From assembly GCA_029558955.1 (NCBI GenBank), contig JAKQCW010000273.1, forward strand, positions 1 through 46,353: a stretch of DNA of 46,353 nucleotides, read 5' to 3'. This document shows, piece after piece, positions 15,471 to 24,300 of the stretch (position 1 is its first letter; each line of letters starts with the position of its first letter). The notes beneath the pieces were generated by a model. The model saw nothing but the letters and a program-made list of their open reading frames with translations. It was not told the DNA's origin and did no database searches. This stretch comes from Chloroflexota bacterium. Lineage in GTDB: Bacteria > Chloroflexota > Anaerolineae > JAAEKA01. The translations under genes were made by a program, and so were the position numbers.

Positions 15471-17729
15471 TCAGGGCAGCGCGGTGTTCCAGAGCAGCGA
15501 TTGGCCAGAGCTCGGGGGAGCGCCGACGCCGTTGCAGGCCACCGGCCAGGCAAAGCTGGCATCCCAGCTTTCCGCGCCCACGGTGGCGCTGTCGCTCTGG
15601 ACGGTGGGGCCGTAGTTGATGCGCACCTGGCCGCTGGGCAGCAGGATGACCTGGAAGGTGCTGACGCCGCCGCTCTTGTGCGGCACATCGCGCCACTCCA
15701 CGGCCAGATAGCTGGCTGTGCTGCGAAAGGCCACCCGGCCGCTCTGGCTGGGATCCAGGTCATCCCACAGCGCGAAGATCGCACCGTTGGGGGTCGCCAC
15801 GCTGGGCAGGCAGTGGTTGACCGCATACGCGCTGCCAGGGTAGGCCCCGCCGAAGCTGAGGAAGCCGTTGGCGTGGACAGCAACCTGGCTGTAGTCACGC
15901 CCGTAGAAGGGGAAATTGAAGCCCAGCGGCAGGGTCTGGACGCCGTCGTCGCCCAGCAACAGCCCGACCCCGCTGTTGGACACATCGACCCAGGCGCCGG
16001 TCAGCGCGCCCAGCTCCAGCGCGGGCAGGAAACTCTGGCGCAACTGGCTGGCCACCTGGACGCGCACGGTGATCAGGTAGTCACGCGGTTGGCCGAAGGG
16101 ATCAACGGTGCGCAGCCCGATGGTTCCCCAGTTCAGCCCGGTGGTCGGCGGCAGGCTGGTCAGCCTGATCTGCAGCCGGGGCGTATCTGGATAGGCCACC
16201 GAGCCAGACCAGGGCAGATCGACGCTCAGCCAGCCGGGGGAGACGCTGATCACCTGCCAGCTCAGCGGCTGCAGGCTGGGGTTGCTCAGCGCAACCGTGG
16301 CCGTGGGCAGCGGCTGATTGGCTGCGGCCATCAGGTAGGGGCTGTCCGGGGTCATGCCGAAGGTGGGCGGGATCGACCAGCGCAGCGCGGCGGCCGCGTT
16401 GACGCGGCCATAGCCCAGCCCATCGTTGCGACCGGCCACGTAGGGGGCCGAGCCCACCTTGTCGGCCGTGTTGCGCAGCGCATCGCGCACGGCCGCGGCG
16501 CTCCACTGGGGCGCATAGCTGCGCAACAGGCTGGCGGCGCCGGAGACATGCGCGGCCGCGATGGAGGTGCCATACAACATGGCGTAGCCGCCGTTGAGGC
16601 TGGTGCTGTAGATGGGATCGCCCGCCTCGCCGCCGGGTGCGGCCAGCTCCACCTGCGGCCCGCCGTTGGAGTAAGGCGCGCGTTCATCCCAACGGGTGGC
16701 GGCGGCCACCGCGATCACCTCAGGATAGGCCGCGGGGTAGCTCACCGCCGCCGGGGGAAAACCGGCCTGCGAGTCGTTGCCGGTGGCGGCCACCACCAGA
16801 CAATCGTTGTTGACGGCGCCGATGATGGCATTCTGTACCGCGGCAGAGGGACCGCTCAAGGCCAGGCTGAGGTTGATCACCTGCACGCGGCGGTTGGCCG
16901 CGGCCACGATGGCCTGGGCGATGTTGCTGGCCGTGCCCAGACCGTTGCGGTCCAGCACGCGCAGCGGCACAAGCTTCACATTCCAGGCGCTGCCGGCCAC
17001 GCCGCGCCCATTGTTGCCGGCCGCAGCGATGACGCCTGAGACGTGTGTGCCGTGGCCGAACTGATCCTGCGGCACGGAATCCCACTCCACATAGTCGAAG
17101 CCAGGCTGAAGCCGGCCGGCGAACTCAGGATGGCTCAGATCGATGCCGGAATCGACCACGGCCACCGTCACCGCCAGCGCGCCCTGGTTGAGCGTCCAGG
17201 CCAGCGGCGCCTGCATGCGGCGCAGCGACCATTGGGCGTTCCAGAAGGTGTCGTTGGGCTGCACGCCCTGCGCGCTGAACGGCGGGGCGGTTTGTTGGGC
17301 CGGGAGAGCAAAGGCGCCGGCGGCAGCGGCCAGATAGTCTGGCTCGGCGTAGGCCACGGTCGGATCGGCCTGCGCGGCGGCGACCGCGGCCAGCTCCTCG
17401 CCCTGGGGCACAGTCACCACGGCCACGTTCAACTCGTCGATGCGATGCAGCACCTGCCAGCCCTGACCGGCCAGCAGCTCGGCCTGGGCTGCCCGCCCTG
17501 CCCCTTGATTCCATCCCACCAGTATGCGACCAGGGGCAAATTCACCTGGCTGCACCGCCGGCGGCGAAGGCGGCAACTGCTCCTGCGCGCCGGCGTCGGC
17601 AGCGGGCAGGCCAGTCGCCGCAATCAAGCTCAGGAGAATGGCCAGAACGGCCAGCCGGCGACCATGTTGCCGCGCCGCCCCAAAGCAATTCAACAAAAAG
17701 CTGCCAAGGCAGCAGCCAATGGAAAACAT
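15471..17729 (-). CDS. secreted subtilisin-like serine protease (S8)
   Basis: A 752-residue exported subtilase. A hydrophobic export segment spans about 25-45, ahead of an I9-like propeptide region (about 65-130: GRILVGWNQG to VAYAEPDY). The catalytic triad is D193 (VAVVDSGID), H226 (GHGTHVSG) and S389 (YGTSIAAAHVSG), with oxyanion N318 (ATGND). After about residue 455 comes a beta-rich C-terminal region of ~290 residues, including a FGMTPDSPYL...LSNPSLQPLSW segment and a nidogen-like FNFPFYGRDYSQVAVHANGFLSFGG stretch, as in cell-surface adhesion modules. ATG 17729 has GAGGTG 5 nt upstream. It probably degrades extracellular protein. Confidence 0.9.
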   Translation of the reverse strand: MFSIGCCLGSFLLNCFGAARQHGRRLAVLAILLSLIAATGLPAADAGAQEQLPPSPPAVQPGEFAPGRILVGWNQGAGRAAQAELLAGQGWQVLHRIDELNVAVVTVPQGEELAAVAAAQADPTVAYAEPDYLAAAAGAFALPAQQTAPPFSAQGVQPNDTFWNAQWSLRRMQAPLAWTLNQGALAVTVAVVDSGIDLSHPEFAGRLQPGFDYVEWDSVPQDQFGHGTHVSGVIAAAGNNGRGVAGSAWNVKLVPLRVLDRNGLGTASNIAQAIVAAANRRVQVINLSLALSGPSAAVQNAIIGAVNNDCLVVAATGNDSQAGFPPAAVSYPAAYPEVIAVAAATRWDERAPYSNGGPQVELAAPGGEAGDPIYSTSLNGGYAMLYGTSIAAAHVSGAASLLRSYAPQWSAAAVRDALRNTADKVGSAPYVAGRNDGLGYGRVNAAAALRWSIPPTFGMTPDSPYLMAAANQPLPTATVALSNPSLQPLSWQVISVSPGWLSVDLPWSGSVAYPDTPRLQIRLTSLPPTTGLNWGTIGLRTVDPFGQPRDYLITVRVQVASQLRQSFLPALELGALTGAWVDVSNSGVGLLLGDDGVQTLPLGFNFPFYGRDYSQVAVHANGFLSFGGAYPGSAYAVNHCLPSVATPNGAIFALWDDLDPSQSGRVAFRSTASYLAVEWRDVPHKSGGVSTFQVILLPSGQVRINYGPTVQSDSATVGAESWDASFAWPVACNGVGAPPSSGQSLLWNTALP

Positions 17730-17827
17730 CTCATCACCTCACAGCCGCGTTCGCCAAAGACGCCGCGGCGCAGTATACGTACCATTATGCACAAAACGAG
17801 ATGCCTGACAAGTGGTTAGCTTCCTTT

Positions 17828-18046
17828 CCAGCGATTCCAAAATGGCGACTACCAAACTGGAGTCGAGGCTTCAGCCGGGTCGGCGCGCCCAACTGGCATC
17901 CTCCAGACCCGGCTGAAGCCTCGACTCCGCGCCTTATTTGGCGGCGGCCAACCAGGAGTCGAGCCTTCAGCCGGGTCGGCGCGCCCAACTGGCATCCTCC
18001 AGAACCGGCTGAAGCCTCGACTCCGCGCCCTATTCGGAATTGCTGG
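17828..18046. repeat. palindromic repeat family A, two 96-bp units with outer arms
   Basis: Within the 426-bp gap 17730-18155. GGAGTCGAGGCTTCAGCCGG at 17859 is followed by the inverted arm ending 17928; the unit repeats at 17955-18024. Both units hold the same 26-nt spacer (starting CGGCGCGCCC). Outer arms CCAGCGATTCC (17828) and GGAATTGCTGG (18036-18046) are near-complements, as in the copy at 3706-3825. The rest of the gap holds the promoter at 18063-18090 and small hairpins; no gene. Confidence 0.8.
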
Positions 18047-18062
18047 CGCGGGCGGGCTGGCG

Positions 18063-18090
18063 TTGACGCCAGCGGCGCAATGGATAAAAT
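18063..18090 (+). promoter_or_regulatory. promoter for the RAM-domain gene
   Basis: -35 TTGACG (18063-18068), 16-bp spacer, -10 TAAAAT (18085-18090), about 65 nt ahead of the ATG at 18156. Confidence 0.5.
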
Positions 18091-18155
18091 AGGGGCAACA
18101 CCCTGCGGCCGCTCCGCAGTCCGAGCTTTCAACCCCGCTTGAAGGAGCCTCCCCC

Positions 18156-18434
18156 ATGGTCAACGCGATTGTCTTGATCAACGTCCAGCGCGGCCACGTC
18201 AACGACGTGGCGCAACAACTCGTGGCGCTGGACGGCGTCACCGAAGTCTTCTCAGTGGCCGGCCGCTACGACCTGGTGGCCGTGCTGCGCACCCCCACCA
18301 ACGAACAGATCGCCGAACTGGTCACCCGCCACATCACCGACATCGAACGCATCGCCCACACCGAGACGCTGCTGGCCTTCCAGGTCTTCTCCAGGTTCGA
18401 TCTGGAGACGATGTTCTCCATCGGGCTGGACTGA
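18156..18434 (+). CDS. stand-alone Lrp/AsnC ligand-binding (RAM) domain protein
   Basis: A 92-residue protein consisting only of the alpha/beta RAM domain of Lrp/AsnC regulators: AIVLINVQRGHVNDVAQQL, VTEVFSVAGRYDLVAVLRT with the family's G-x-YD-L motif, and a last LLAFQVFSRFDLE strand. There is no helix-turn-helix, so it should not bind DNA itself. Such small proteins form dimers and higher oligomers that bind amino acids and may modulate partners. ATG 18156 follows AAGGAG at eight nt. It is a single gene with its own promoter, convergent with the IPK gene. Confidence 0.85.
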   Translation: MVNAIVLINVQRGHVNDVAQQLVALDGVTEVFSVAGRYDLVAVLRTPTNEQIAELVTRHITDIERIAHTETLLAFQVFSRFDLETMFSIGLD

Positions 18435-18469
18435 GTAGCTGTCAAACTGAGCGTCTCGCGGCACGCGCG

Positions 18470-19300
18470 TCACAGCTTGACGATGCGCGTGCCCCCCGCC
18501 TCCTCGTCCCCCAACAGACTGTGATAGATCGCGCCGGCGCGCAGGCCGGAGACCAGCCGCACCTCCAGGCCGGGCAGGTTGCTTGCCAGGCGGCACATCT
18601 CCGTCACCTTGCTGAACATGCCGCCGGTCACGTCCACGCCGTGGGAGCCGCCCAGGCTGGCGCGCAGGCGCGGCAGATCATCGGGGGTGATCAGCGGCCA
18701 CGGCTGGGCGGCCGGGTCCAGCAGCGGATCGGCGCTGTAGACGCCATCCACCACGCCGGCCAGCACGATGCGCGCCGGTCGCAGCCGCGGCGTCAGCCAG
18801 GCGAAGAGCTCCTCGGTGGAGACAATGGTCCCGCCGCGCGCCCTGTCCAGCGCCGCATCGCCGTAGATCAACGGCGTCAGCCCGCGCGCCAGCGCCAGCT
18901 CCATGACCTGGTCGGCCCAGGCGGCAATGGCCCCCTCCTGGCAGGAGAGGCCGGCCGAGGGCTGCACCGACCAGGCGGGCACGCCGGCCTCCAACAGCGC
19001 AGCCGTGACCAGCCGGTTGAGACGCGCGGCCGCGTCGGCCACCTGAGCGAAGCCAAGCCAGCCCTGCTCTCCCTGCACCCCGGCCCGGGTGCCATGCTTG
19101 CGGGCCGCGACATGACCAAAAGAGCCGCTGCCATGGCCCAGCAGCAGCCGCAGGCGGGGCGCGTCCCGCCGGGCGCGGGCGATCTCGCCAGCCACGCCGC
19201 GCAGCACCTCCCTCTGCACAGCCTCCACCTGGGTCTTATCGGTGATCAGCGAGCCGCCCAGCTTGAGAAAAACCAACTCGCGCCGGTCGTCGTCGCTCAC
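18470..19300 (-). CDS. isopentenyl phosphate kinase (amino-acid kinase family)
   Basis: A 276-residue amino-acid-kinase-fold protein with isopentenyl phosphate kinase hallmarks: LKLGGSLITDK at 12-22, the GHGSGSFGH loop whose histidine contacts the substrate phosphate, LIYGDAALD, and VDVTGGMFSKV near the nucleotide site. IPK converts isopentenyl phosphate to IPP in alternative mevalonate pathways, which are known from archaea and from Chloroflexota such as Roseiflexus. It starts with GTG at 19300, overlapping the upstream DUF126 stop as GTGA, so the two are translationally coupled. A related fosfomycin-resistance-type kinase is possible but less likely, given the DUF126 partner. Confidence 0.8.
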   Translation of the reverse strand: MSDDDRRELVFLKLGGSLITDKTQVEAVQREVLRGVAGEIARARRDAPRLRLLLGHGSGSFGHVAARKHGTRAGVQGEQGWLGFAQVADAAARLNRLVTAALLEAGVPAWSVQPSAGLSCQEGAIAAWADQVMELALARGLTPLIYGDAALDRARGGTIVSTEELFAWLTPRLRPARIVLAGVVDGVYSADPLLDPAAQPWPLITPDDLPRLRASLGGSHGVDVTGGMFSKVTEMCRLASNLPGLEVRLVSGLRAGAIYHSLLGDEEAGGTRIVKL

Positions 19301-19707
19301 GGGGCCAACTCCTGGCGAATCTCCACCAAGTCGCCATCCACCGTCACCCAGTCGCCGTCACGAATCAAGCCGATGGCCACCTGATCGACCATGGGGATGT
19401 CGGCGATGATCGCGCCCACCGCCACGATGGCCTCGCTCTCGGCGTTGATCATGGCGGCCGGCGCCACCTGGTTGCGCGCCAGGCGCAGAATGGTGTAGGA
19501 TCCGACGGTGCTGCCCTTGCCGGTGGGGAAAACCAGCACACGGCCGGCCACCGACTGGCCATGCAGCGGGTGGTTGGGTTCCACCACCACGCCGCTGTCG
19601 GGATCGACTCCGCCCAGAAAGCCGATGGGCGCGGGGGAAACCAGCGCGCGGCCCTCAGCGCGGCCAGCGCGGATCACGCGCCCGTGAATGCGGGTGATGT
19701 CAGCCAT
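19297..19707 (-). CDS. DUF126 / aconitase X swivel protein (phosphomevalonate dehydratase small-subunit type)
   Basis: A 136-residue swivel-domain protein with the AcnX small-subunit signature: PIGFLGGVDPDSGVV, HPLHGQSVAGRVLVFPTGKGST, VGSYTI (with the conserved GKGS serine) and ADIPMVDQ. In archaea this subunit and a DUF521 large subunit form phosphomevalonate dehydratase, which makes trans-anhydromevalonate 5-phosphate in the modified mevalonate pathway; other AcnX enzymes act on hydroxyproline-derived substrates. Tight coupling to IPK, which ends the same pathway, supports the mevalonate reading. ATG 19707 has GGAG 6 nt upstream. The large subunit is not in the window. Confidence 0.8.
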   Translation of the reverse strand: MADITRIHGRVIRAGRAEGRALVSPAPIGFLGGVDPDSGVVVEPNHPLHGQSVAGRVLVFPTGKGSTVGSYTILRLARNQVAPAAMINAESEAIVAVGAIIADIPMVDQVAIGLIRDGDWVTVDGDLVEIRQELAP

Positions 19708-19783
19708 GAGCATCTCCAAGCTGTTGCACATCCCGGCCGGCGCCGTGAGCCGGCCGGTGTGCAGCGTGCGACGCTGATCCGAA

Positions 19784-21175
19784 TCATTGCCCTGGTTCGG
19801 CCAGCCCTCGATGCGCGGCCAGAATGGCGGCCAGCAGCAGATCCTCCTGCTCCGGCAGCACGGTGCGCGGGTCGAAACAGAGCGCGTCATCGACGATGCG
19901 CGCCACCACGGCCGGCCGGCCGGTGCGCAGCCGCGCGGCCATGCGGTCGGCCGGCAGACCAGGCAGGGCCAGCAGGCAGGTGGGCAGCGTCTCGCCCGGC
20001 AGGGCGCCGCCCCCCACGGTGGATGCGGCCGGCTGGACGCGCGCCGCCAGCCCGGCCGCAGTCAACCTGGCCGCCCAGCCGGCCGCGCGGTCGGCCAATG
20101 CCTCCTCGCGGGCGGCGATCATGCGCCAGATCGGTATCTGCTGCTCGGCCTGGCCGGCCAGATAGTGGCCCAGGGTGGCGGCCAGAGCCGCCAGGGTGGT
20201 CTTGTCCACCCGCAGGGCGCGCGTCAGCGGATGCTGGCGCAGCCGGGCGATCTCCGCCGCCCGGCCGACGATCAGCCCGGCCTGCGGCCCGCCCAGCAGC
20301 TTGTCGCCGCTGAACGTGACCAGCGCCGCGCCGGCCTGCACGCTCTCCTGGATGTGCGGCTCATGGGCCAGGCCGAAGCGCGCGGTGTCCAGCAAGGCGC
20401 CGCTGCCCAGGTCGTCGATCACCGGCAGGCCATGTTGCCGGCCCAGCGCGACCAGCTCAGCCAGGCTGACCTCGGCCGTGAAGCCGATCTGGCGAAAGTT
20501 GGAGCTGTGCACGCGCAGCAGGGCTGCCGTCTGCGGCCCGATGGCGGCCTGATAGTCGGCCAGATGGGTGCGGTTGGTCGCGCCCACCTCCACCAGAAGC
20601 GCGCCGCTGGCCAGCAGCACATCGGGAATGCGAAAGCCGCCGCCGATCTCCACCATCTGGCCGCGCGAGATGACCACCTGCCGGCCGTGCGCCAGCGCCA
20701 TCAGACACAGGAGCACGGCCCCAGCGTTGTTGTTGACCACCAGCGCGTCCTCGGCGCCGGTCAGACGACGCAGCAGATCCACGGCGTGCAGGTAGCGCGA
20801 GCCGCGCCGGCCGGCCGCCAGATCGTATTCCAGGTTGGAATAGCCCTCGCCGGCCAGCAACATCGCGGCCTGCGCCTCCTGGCTGAGGGGCGCGCGGCCC
20901 AGATTGGTGTGGATGATGACCCCGCTGGCGTTGATGACCGGCTGGAGGGTGGGCTGGACGGCGGCATGAAGCCGGGCCAGCAGCGTCTGGGCCAGCTCAT
21001 CCGGCGCGGGACAGGGCTGACCCTGATCGATGATCGCGGCGCGGGTCCCGTCCAGCAGATCGCGCGCCACAGCGACGGCAAGATCATGGCTGAACTGAGC
21101 GCGCGCGGCAGCGACGGCGCTCTGTTGCAGCAGCCGGTCCACACTGGGAAGTTTGCGCAGTTCGGGGTGGGGCAT
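19784..21175 (-). CDS. selA: L-seryl-tRNA(Sec) selenium transferase SelA
   Basis: A 463-residue PLP enzyme that converts Ser-tRNA(Sec) to Sec-tRNA(Sec) with selenophosphate. The full family pattern is present: LRKLPSVDRLLQ at the N-terminus, INASGVIIHTNLGRAPLS, GYSNLEYDLAAGRRGSRY, VVNNNAGAVLLCL, VEVGATNRTHLADY, HSSNFRQIGFT, DDLGSGALLD and FSGDKLLGGPQAG with the PLP lysine. It implies that the organism makes selenoproteins, or did. The start lies 34 nt after the 3' end of tRNA-Val on the same strand, and no separate promoter or strong Shine-Dalgarno is visible. It is followed by DUF126 and IPK genes. selB, selC and selD are not in the window. Confidence 0.95.
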   Translation of the reverse strand: MPHPELRKLPSVDRLLQQSAVAAARAQFSHDLAVAVARDLLDGTRAAIIDQGQPCPAPDELAQTLLARLHAAVQPTLQPVINASGVIIHTNLGRAPLSQEAQAAMLLAGEGYSNLEYDLAAGRRGSRYLHAVDLLRRLTGAEDALVVNNNAGAVLLCLMALAHGRQVVISRGQMVEIGGGFRIPDVLLASGALLVEVGATNRTHLADYQAAIGPQTAALLRVHSSNFRQIGFTAEVSLAELVALGRQHGLPVIDDLGSGALLDTARFGLAHEPHIQESVQAGAALVTFSGDKLLGGPQAGLIVGRAAEIARLRQHPLTRALRVDKTTLAALAATLGHYLAGQAEQQIPIWRMIAAREEALADRAAGWAARLTAAGLAARVQPAASTVGGGALPGETLPTCLLALPGLPADRMAARLRTGRPAVVARIVDDALCFDPRTVLPEQEDLLLAAILAAHRGLAEPGQ

Positions 21176-21209
21176 GATAGGACTGGCAGTCCGGGCGAAG
21201 GGGGAGCAG

Positions 21210-21283
21210 TGGGCGTAACAGGACTCGAACCTGTGACTTCTTCCTTGTAAGGGAAGCGCTCTAACCAGCTGAGCTATACGCCC
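21210..21283 (-). tRNA. tRNA-Val (anticodon TAC)
   Basis: A complete cloverleaf on the minus strand: acceptor GGGCGTA pairs with TACGCCC, D-arm AGCTCAGCTGGTTAGAGC, anticodon stem CTTCC/GGAAG with loop CTTACAA (anticodon TAC, reading GUA), and T-arm with GGTTCGAGTCC. The discriminator is A; CCA is not encoded. Confidence 0.97.
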
Positions 21284-21294
21284 GCACCGGCTGG

Positions 21295-21323
21295 ATTATA
21301 CGTTGCGCTGGCGGCGGTGTCAA
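21295..21323 (-). promoter_or_regulatory. consensus promoter for tRNA-Val (and probably selA-DUF126-IPK)
   Basis: On the minus strand, a perfect -35 TTGACA (21323-21318), 17-bp spacer and perfect -10 TATAAT (21300-21295). Transcription should start a few bases before the mature tRNA 5' end at 21283. Confidence 0.85.
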
Positions 21324-21339
21324 ATGGGTTTGAGAAAAA

Positions 21340-21371
21340 AAACGGCCCGACGCCTGGGCGTCGGGCCGTTT
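21340..21371 (-). terminator. rho-independent terminator of the META lipoprotein gene
   Basis: A perfect 15-bp stem (AAACGGCCCGACGCC and its complement) with a tiny loop. Read on the minus strand it runs into eight T residues (plus-strand A 21342-21335), 21 nt after the gene's stop at 21393. Confidence 0.92.
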
Positions 21372-21392
21372 CAGCTTGAGGCTGCGTTTCGG

Positions 21393-24300
21393 CTAGTCGG
21401 CCGATGTGAAGCGCATGGTGCCGCTGTCGGCGAACAGATCGATGAACAGGTCGCCATCCTGCACGAACCAGACGCCGGCGGCGTTCAGGTTCTGCACGAA
21501 CTGCGTGCTCAGCGAGCCGGGCTGGCACTGCGCCCGGGTCATGGCCTGCACCACGATGTTGATCGACGCGCCGTCCACCTTGTACTGGCCAGCGCCGCGG
21601 TTGCAGTCAGCCGTGACGCGCACGGTGCCGCTGGGCAGGAAGCTCACCACGTACTTGGCCGGCGTCGCGATCTCCTGCACGCCGTTGACCGGATCGGTGA
21701 AGGCCGTCCACTGCCAATCCTGGTTGGCCAGATCGGAGAAGGAGACCGTTGGCTCAGCCGCGGCCGTCGGTGCGGTCACGGTCAGCGGTGCGCTGGTCGT
21801 GGGCGTCACCGGCTCGCTCACCGAGACCTCCGTCGTGCTGATGGCCAGCGACTGGATCATGGCATCCAGCGCGTCCAGGCTGGGGCTGAAGTCGTCGGAG
21901 CTCAGGAAGCTCAACGCCGAAGCGGTGGCATCCAGAAAGCCCTGCGGGTCGGCCTCGAACGCGGCCTGCTCGTCCGCGGTCATGGCCGCCATGCTGTCAG
22001 GCAGCAGCGCCGTGGTGACCGGGAAGCTGGCCGAGATCAGCGTCTGACCGTCGACGCTCAGACCCTGGAAGATGTAGCGCAGTTGGTCGTTCATCACCGG
22101 GCTCAGGTCTTGTGAGAAGCGGCCGACCCAGCGCATGCCGCTGGCATCCAGGCCAGGCACGTCCAGATAGGCCACCTGCACCGCCACGTCGTTGACGGCA
22201 GGCGGCGGGGGCAGCACCGGCAGCGCCGGCTGCGGATCGGCCGGCTGCTCCTCCAGCAGCGTGGTCAGCGCGGCCAAGGTGACAGAGATGGCGTCGTTCC
22301 CTGCGTCCAGCCACAGGGCATTGTAGGCCTCGGTCGGCGCCAGGTAGATCACGCGGCCGCCGAAGCTGGCCTCGTCCAGGCTCTCGCCGTCGAAGGTGAT
22401 CGCCAGATGCTCCGGCGCGCCCACGGGGCCAGGGGGCATGCTGGCGTCATAGGCTGTCGCCGGCGCCACCTGCACCTCATAGGACTGGGCCACCCCTTCC
22501 ACCGCCAGGGTCAGCGCATCGGCCACGGCGGCCGCGTCAACCCCGGCGGCCGCGGCGGCCACGGGACCAGGCCGGAAGACCATGTTGCCGGCGTCAGCGA
22601 AGAGGTTGATCACCAGATTCTCGCCGTCCATCACGTAGGTCGCGGCGCTGTTCAGGTCACGGATGAACTCGTTGGAGAGCGTGCCCTCGGGGCAGGCCAC
22701 GCGCGTCAGCACCGCCACATCCAGGGTGAGCTGGCTGCCATCCAGCGTGTATGTGCCGCCGCCCAGATTGCAGTCCACGGTCAAGGCCACTGCGCCGTCG
22801 GGCTGCAGGGTGATGACGTAGCTGCTGGGCACGGTGACGGTGATGACGCTGTCATCGCCGTAGAGCGACTCGACCCACTCCCAGGGGACGCCGACGATGC
22901 TGGCCTCGGCGCCGCGGGTGGCTGTGCTGATCGGTTCCACCTCAACCAGCTCGCCATCGTGCAGCTCATAGGCCACCACCACCTGCTCCGACGGGCAGCA
23001 CATGGGATCGTCCGGGCCCTGGGTGATCATATCCACCACCACCTGGTTGTTCTCGATGGTCAGGGAGTTGATCACCACGCGGTCGCCCAGCATGGTCGTC
23101 GCCACGTTGGTCCACTGGCCATCGACCTCGGCGACCACGGCCAGGTCGTAGAAGATGCCGCTGCCGCCGGTGCCGGAGACCAGAATGACGGCCACCGCGG
23201 GCTCGCCGTTCAGCTCGCCGGCCGCGGCGATGTCGGTCATCTCGATGTAGTTGGCCATGGCTGAGCCAGGGGCCGGTGCGGCCTCGTACTCGCCATCGAC
23301 CAACTGCACCGTCTCGGTGAACACGGCGGTGTGGGTGTAGGCCAGATTGGCCAGGATCTCCATGGTCTCGGCATCGACGCCGCCCGCGCTCGGCGTGGGC
23401 GCCGCGGCCGTGAAGCTGGCCACCAGCGCGCCGTCAGCCGTGCGCAGCTCCAGTTGGCTGCTCTGGATGCTGTAGGTCGCGGCGGTCGCCAGTGCGGCGA
23501 TGTACTCCGCTTCCTGCTCCATCACCCCTTCAGGCTCCGGGCACATCATCATGGTGGTGGCCACCGGTGTGATGCTGATCTGTTCGCCCTCCGCGGTGTA
23601 GGTCGCGATGTAGTTGTTGCAGCCAGCCGAGCCGGACAGCGTGCCGTCCTCGGCAAAGGTCGCGTTGATCTCAGTGCCGATCACCAGGCTGGTCACACCC
23701 CCGCGGCCATTGTTGTAGCTGGTCGCCTGCCAGAGGGTGCCAATCAGCGGCGTGGGCGTCTGCACATCGAAGAGGAGGACGGCCGCGCCCGCCGCGTCGA
23801 AGAGCGTCAACTGCGCGCCGCTGATCTCGTAGGAGGCCACCGTGCCCAGGGCGGTCAGGAAGGCCTGCTCCTGGCTCATGGCCGGCTCGGGGCAGGCCAT
23901 CATGGTGCTGCCACCCGGGCCAAAGGTCAACTGGCTGCCATCCACCGTGTACGAGACAAAGAAACGGTTGCAGCCGGCGTTGCCGTTGGCCTGGCCAGCA
24001 TCGAAGCGAATCGTCGTCTCGACCTGGGCCGCAGTCTCCGCGCCGCTGGCGTCGAGGTAGGCGCTGAGCTGCCAGATGGGGCCTTCCAACGTCGCCCCAG
24101 CCTCGACCGGCTCAGCCTCAACCGGGCCTGCTGCCACGAAGTTGGCCGCCAGCGCGCCGTCGGCCGTGCGCAGCTCCAGCATGTCGCCCTGAATCGAGAA
24201 GGTAGCCGCGGACTCAAGGGCAACGCCGAAGGCCATCTCCTGTTCCATGATGCCTTCGGGTTCGGCGCAGAACATCCTGGTCATGCCCAGTGGGCTGATC

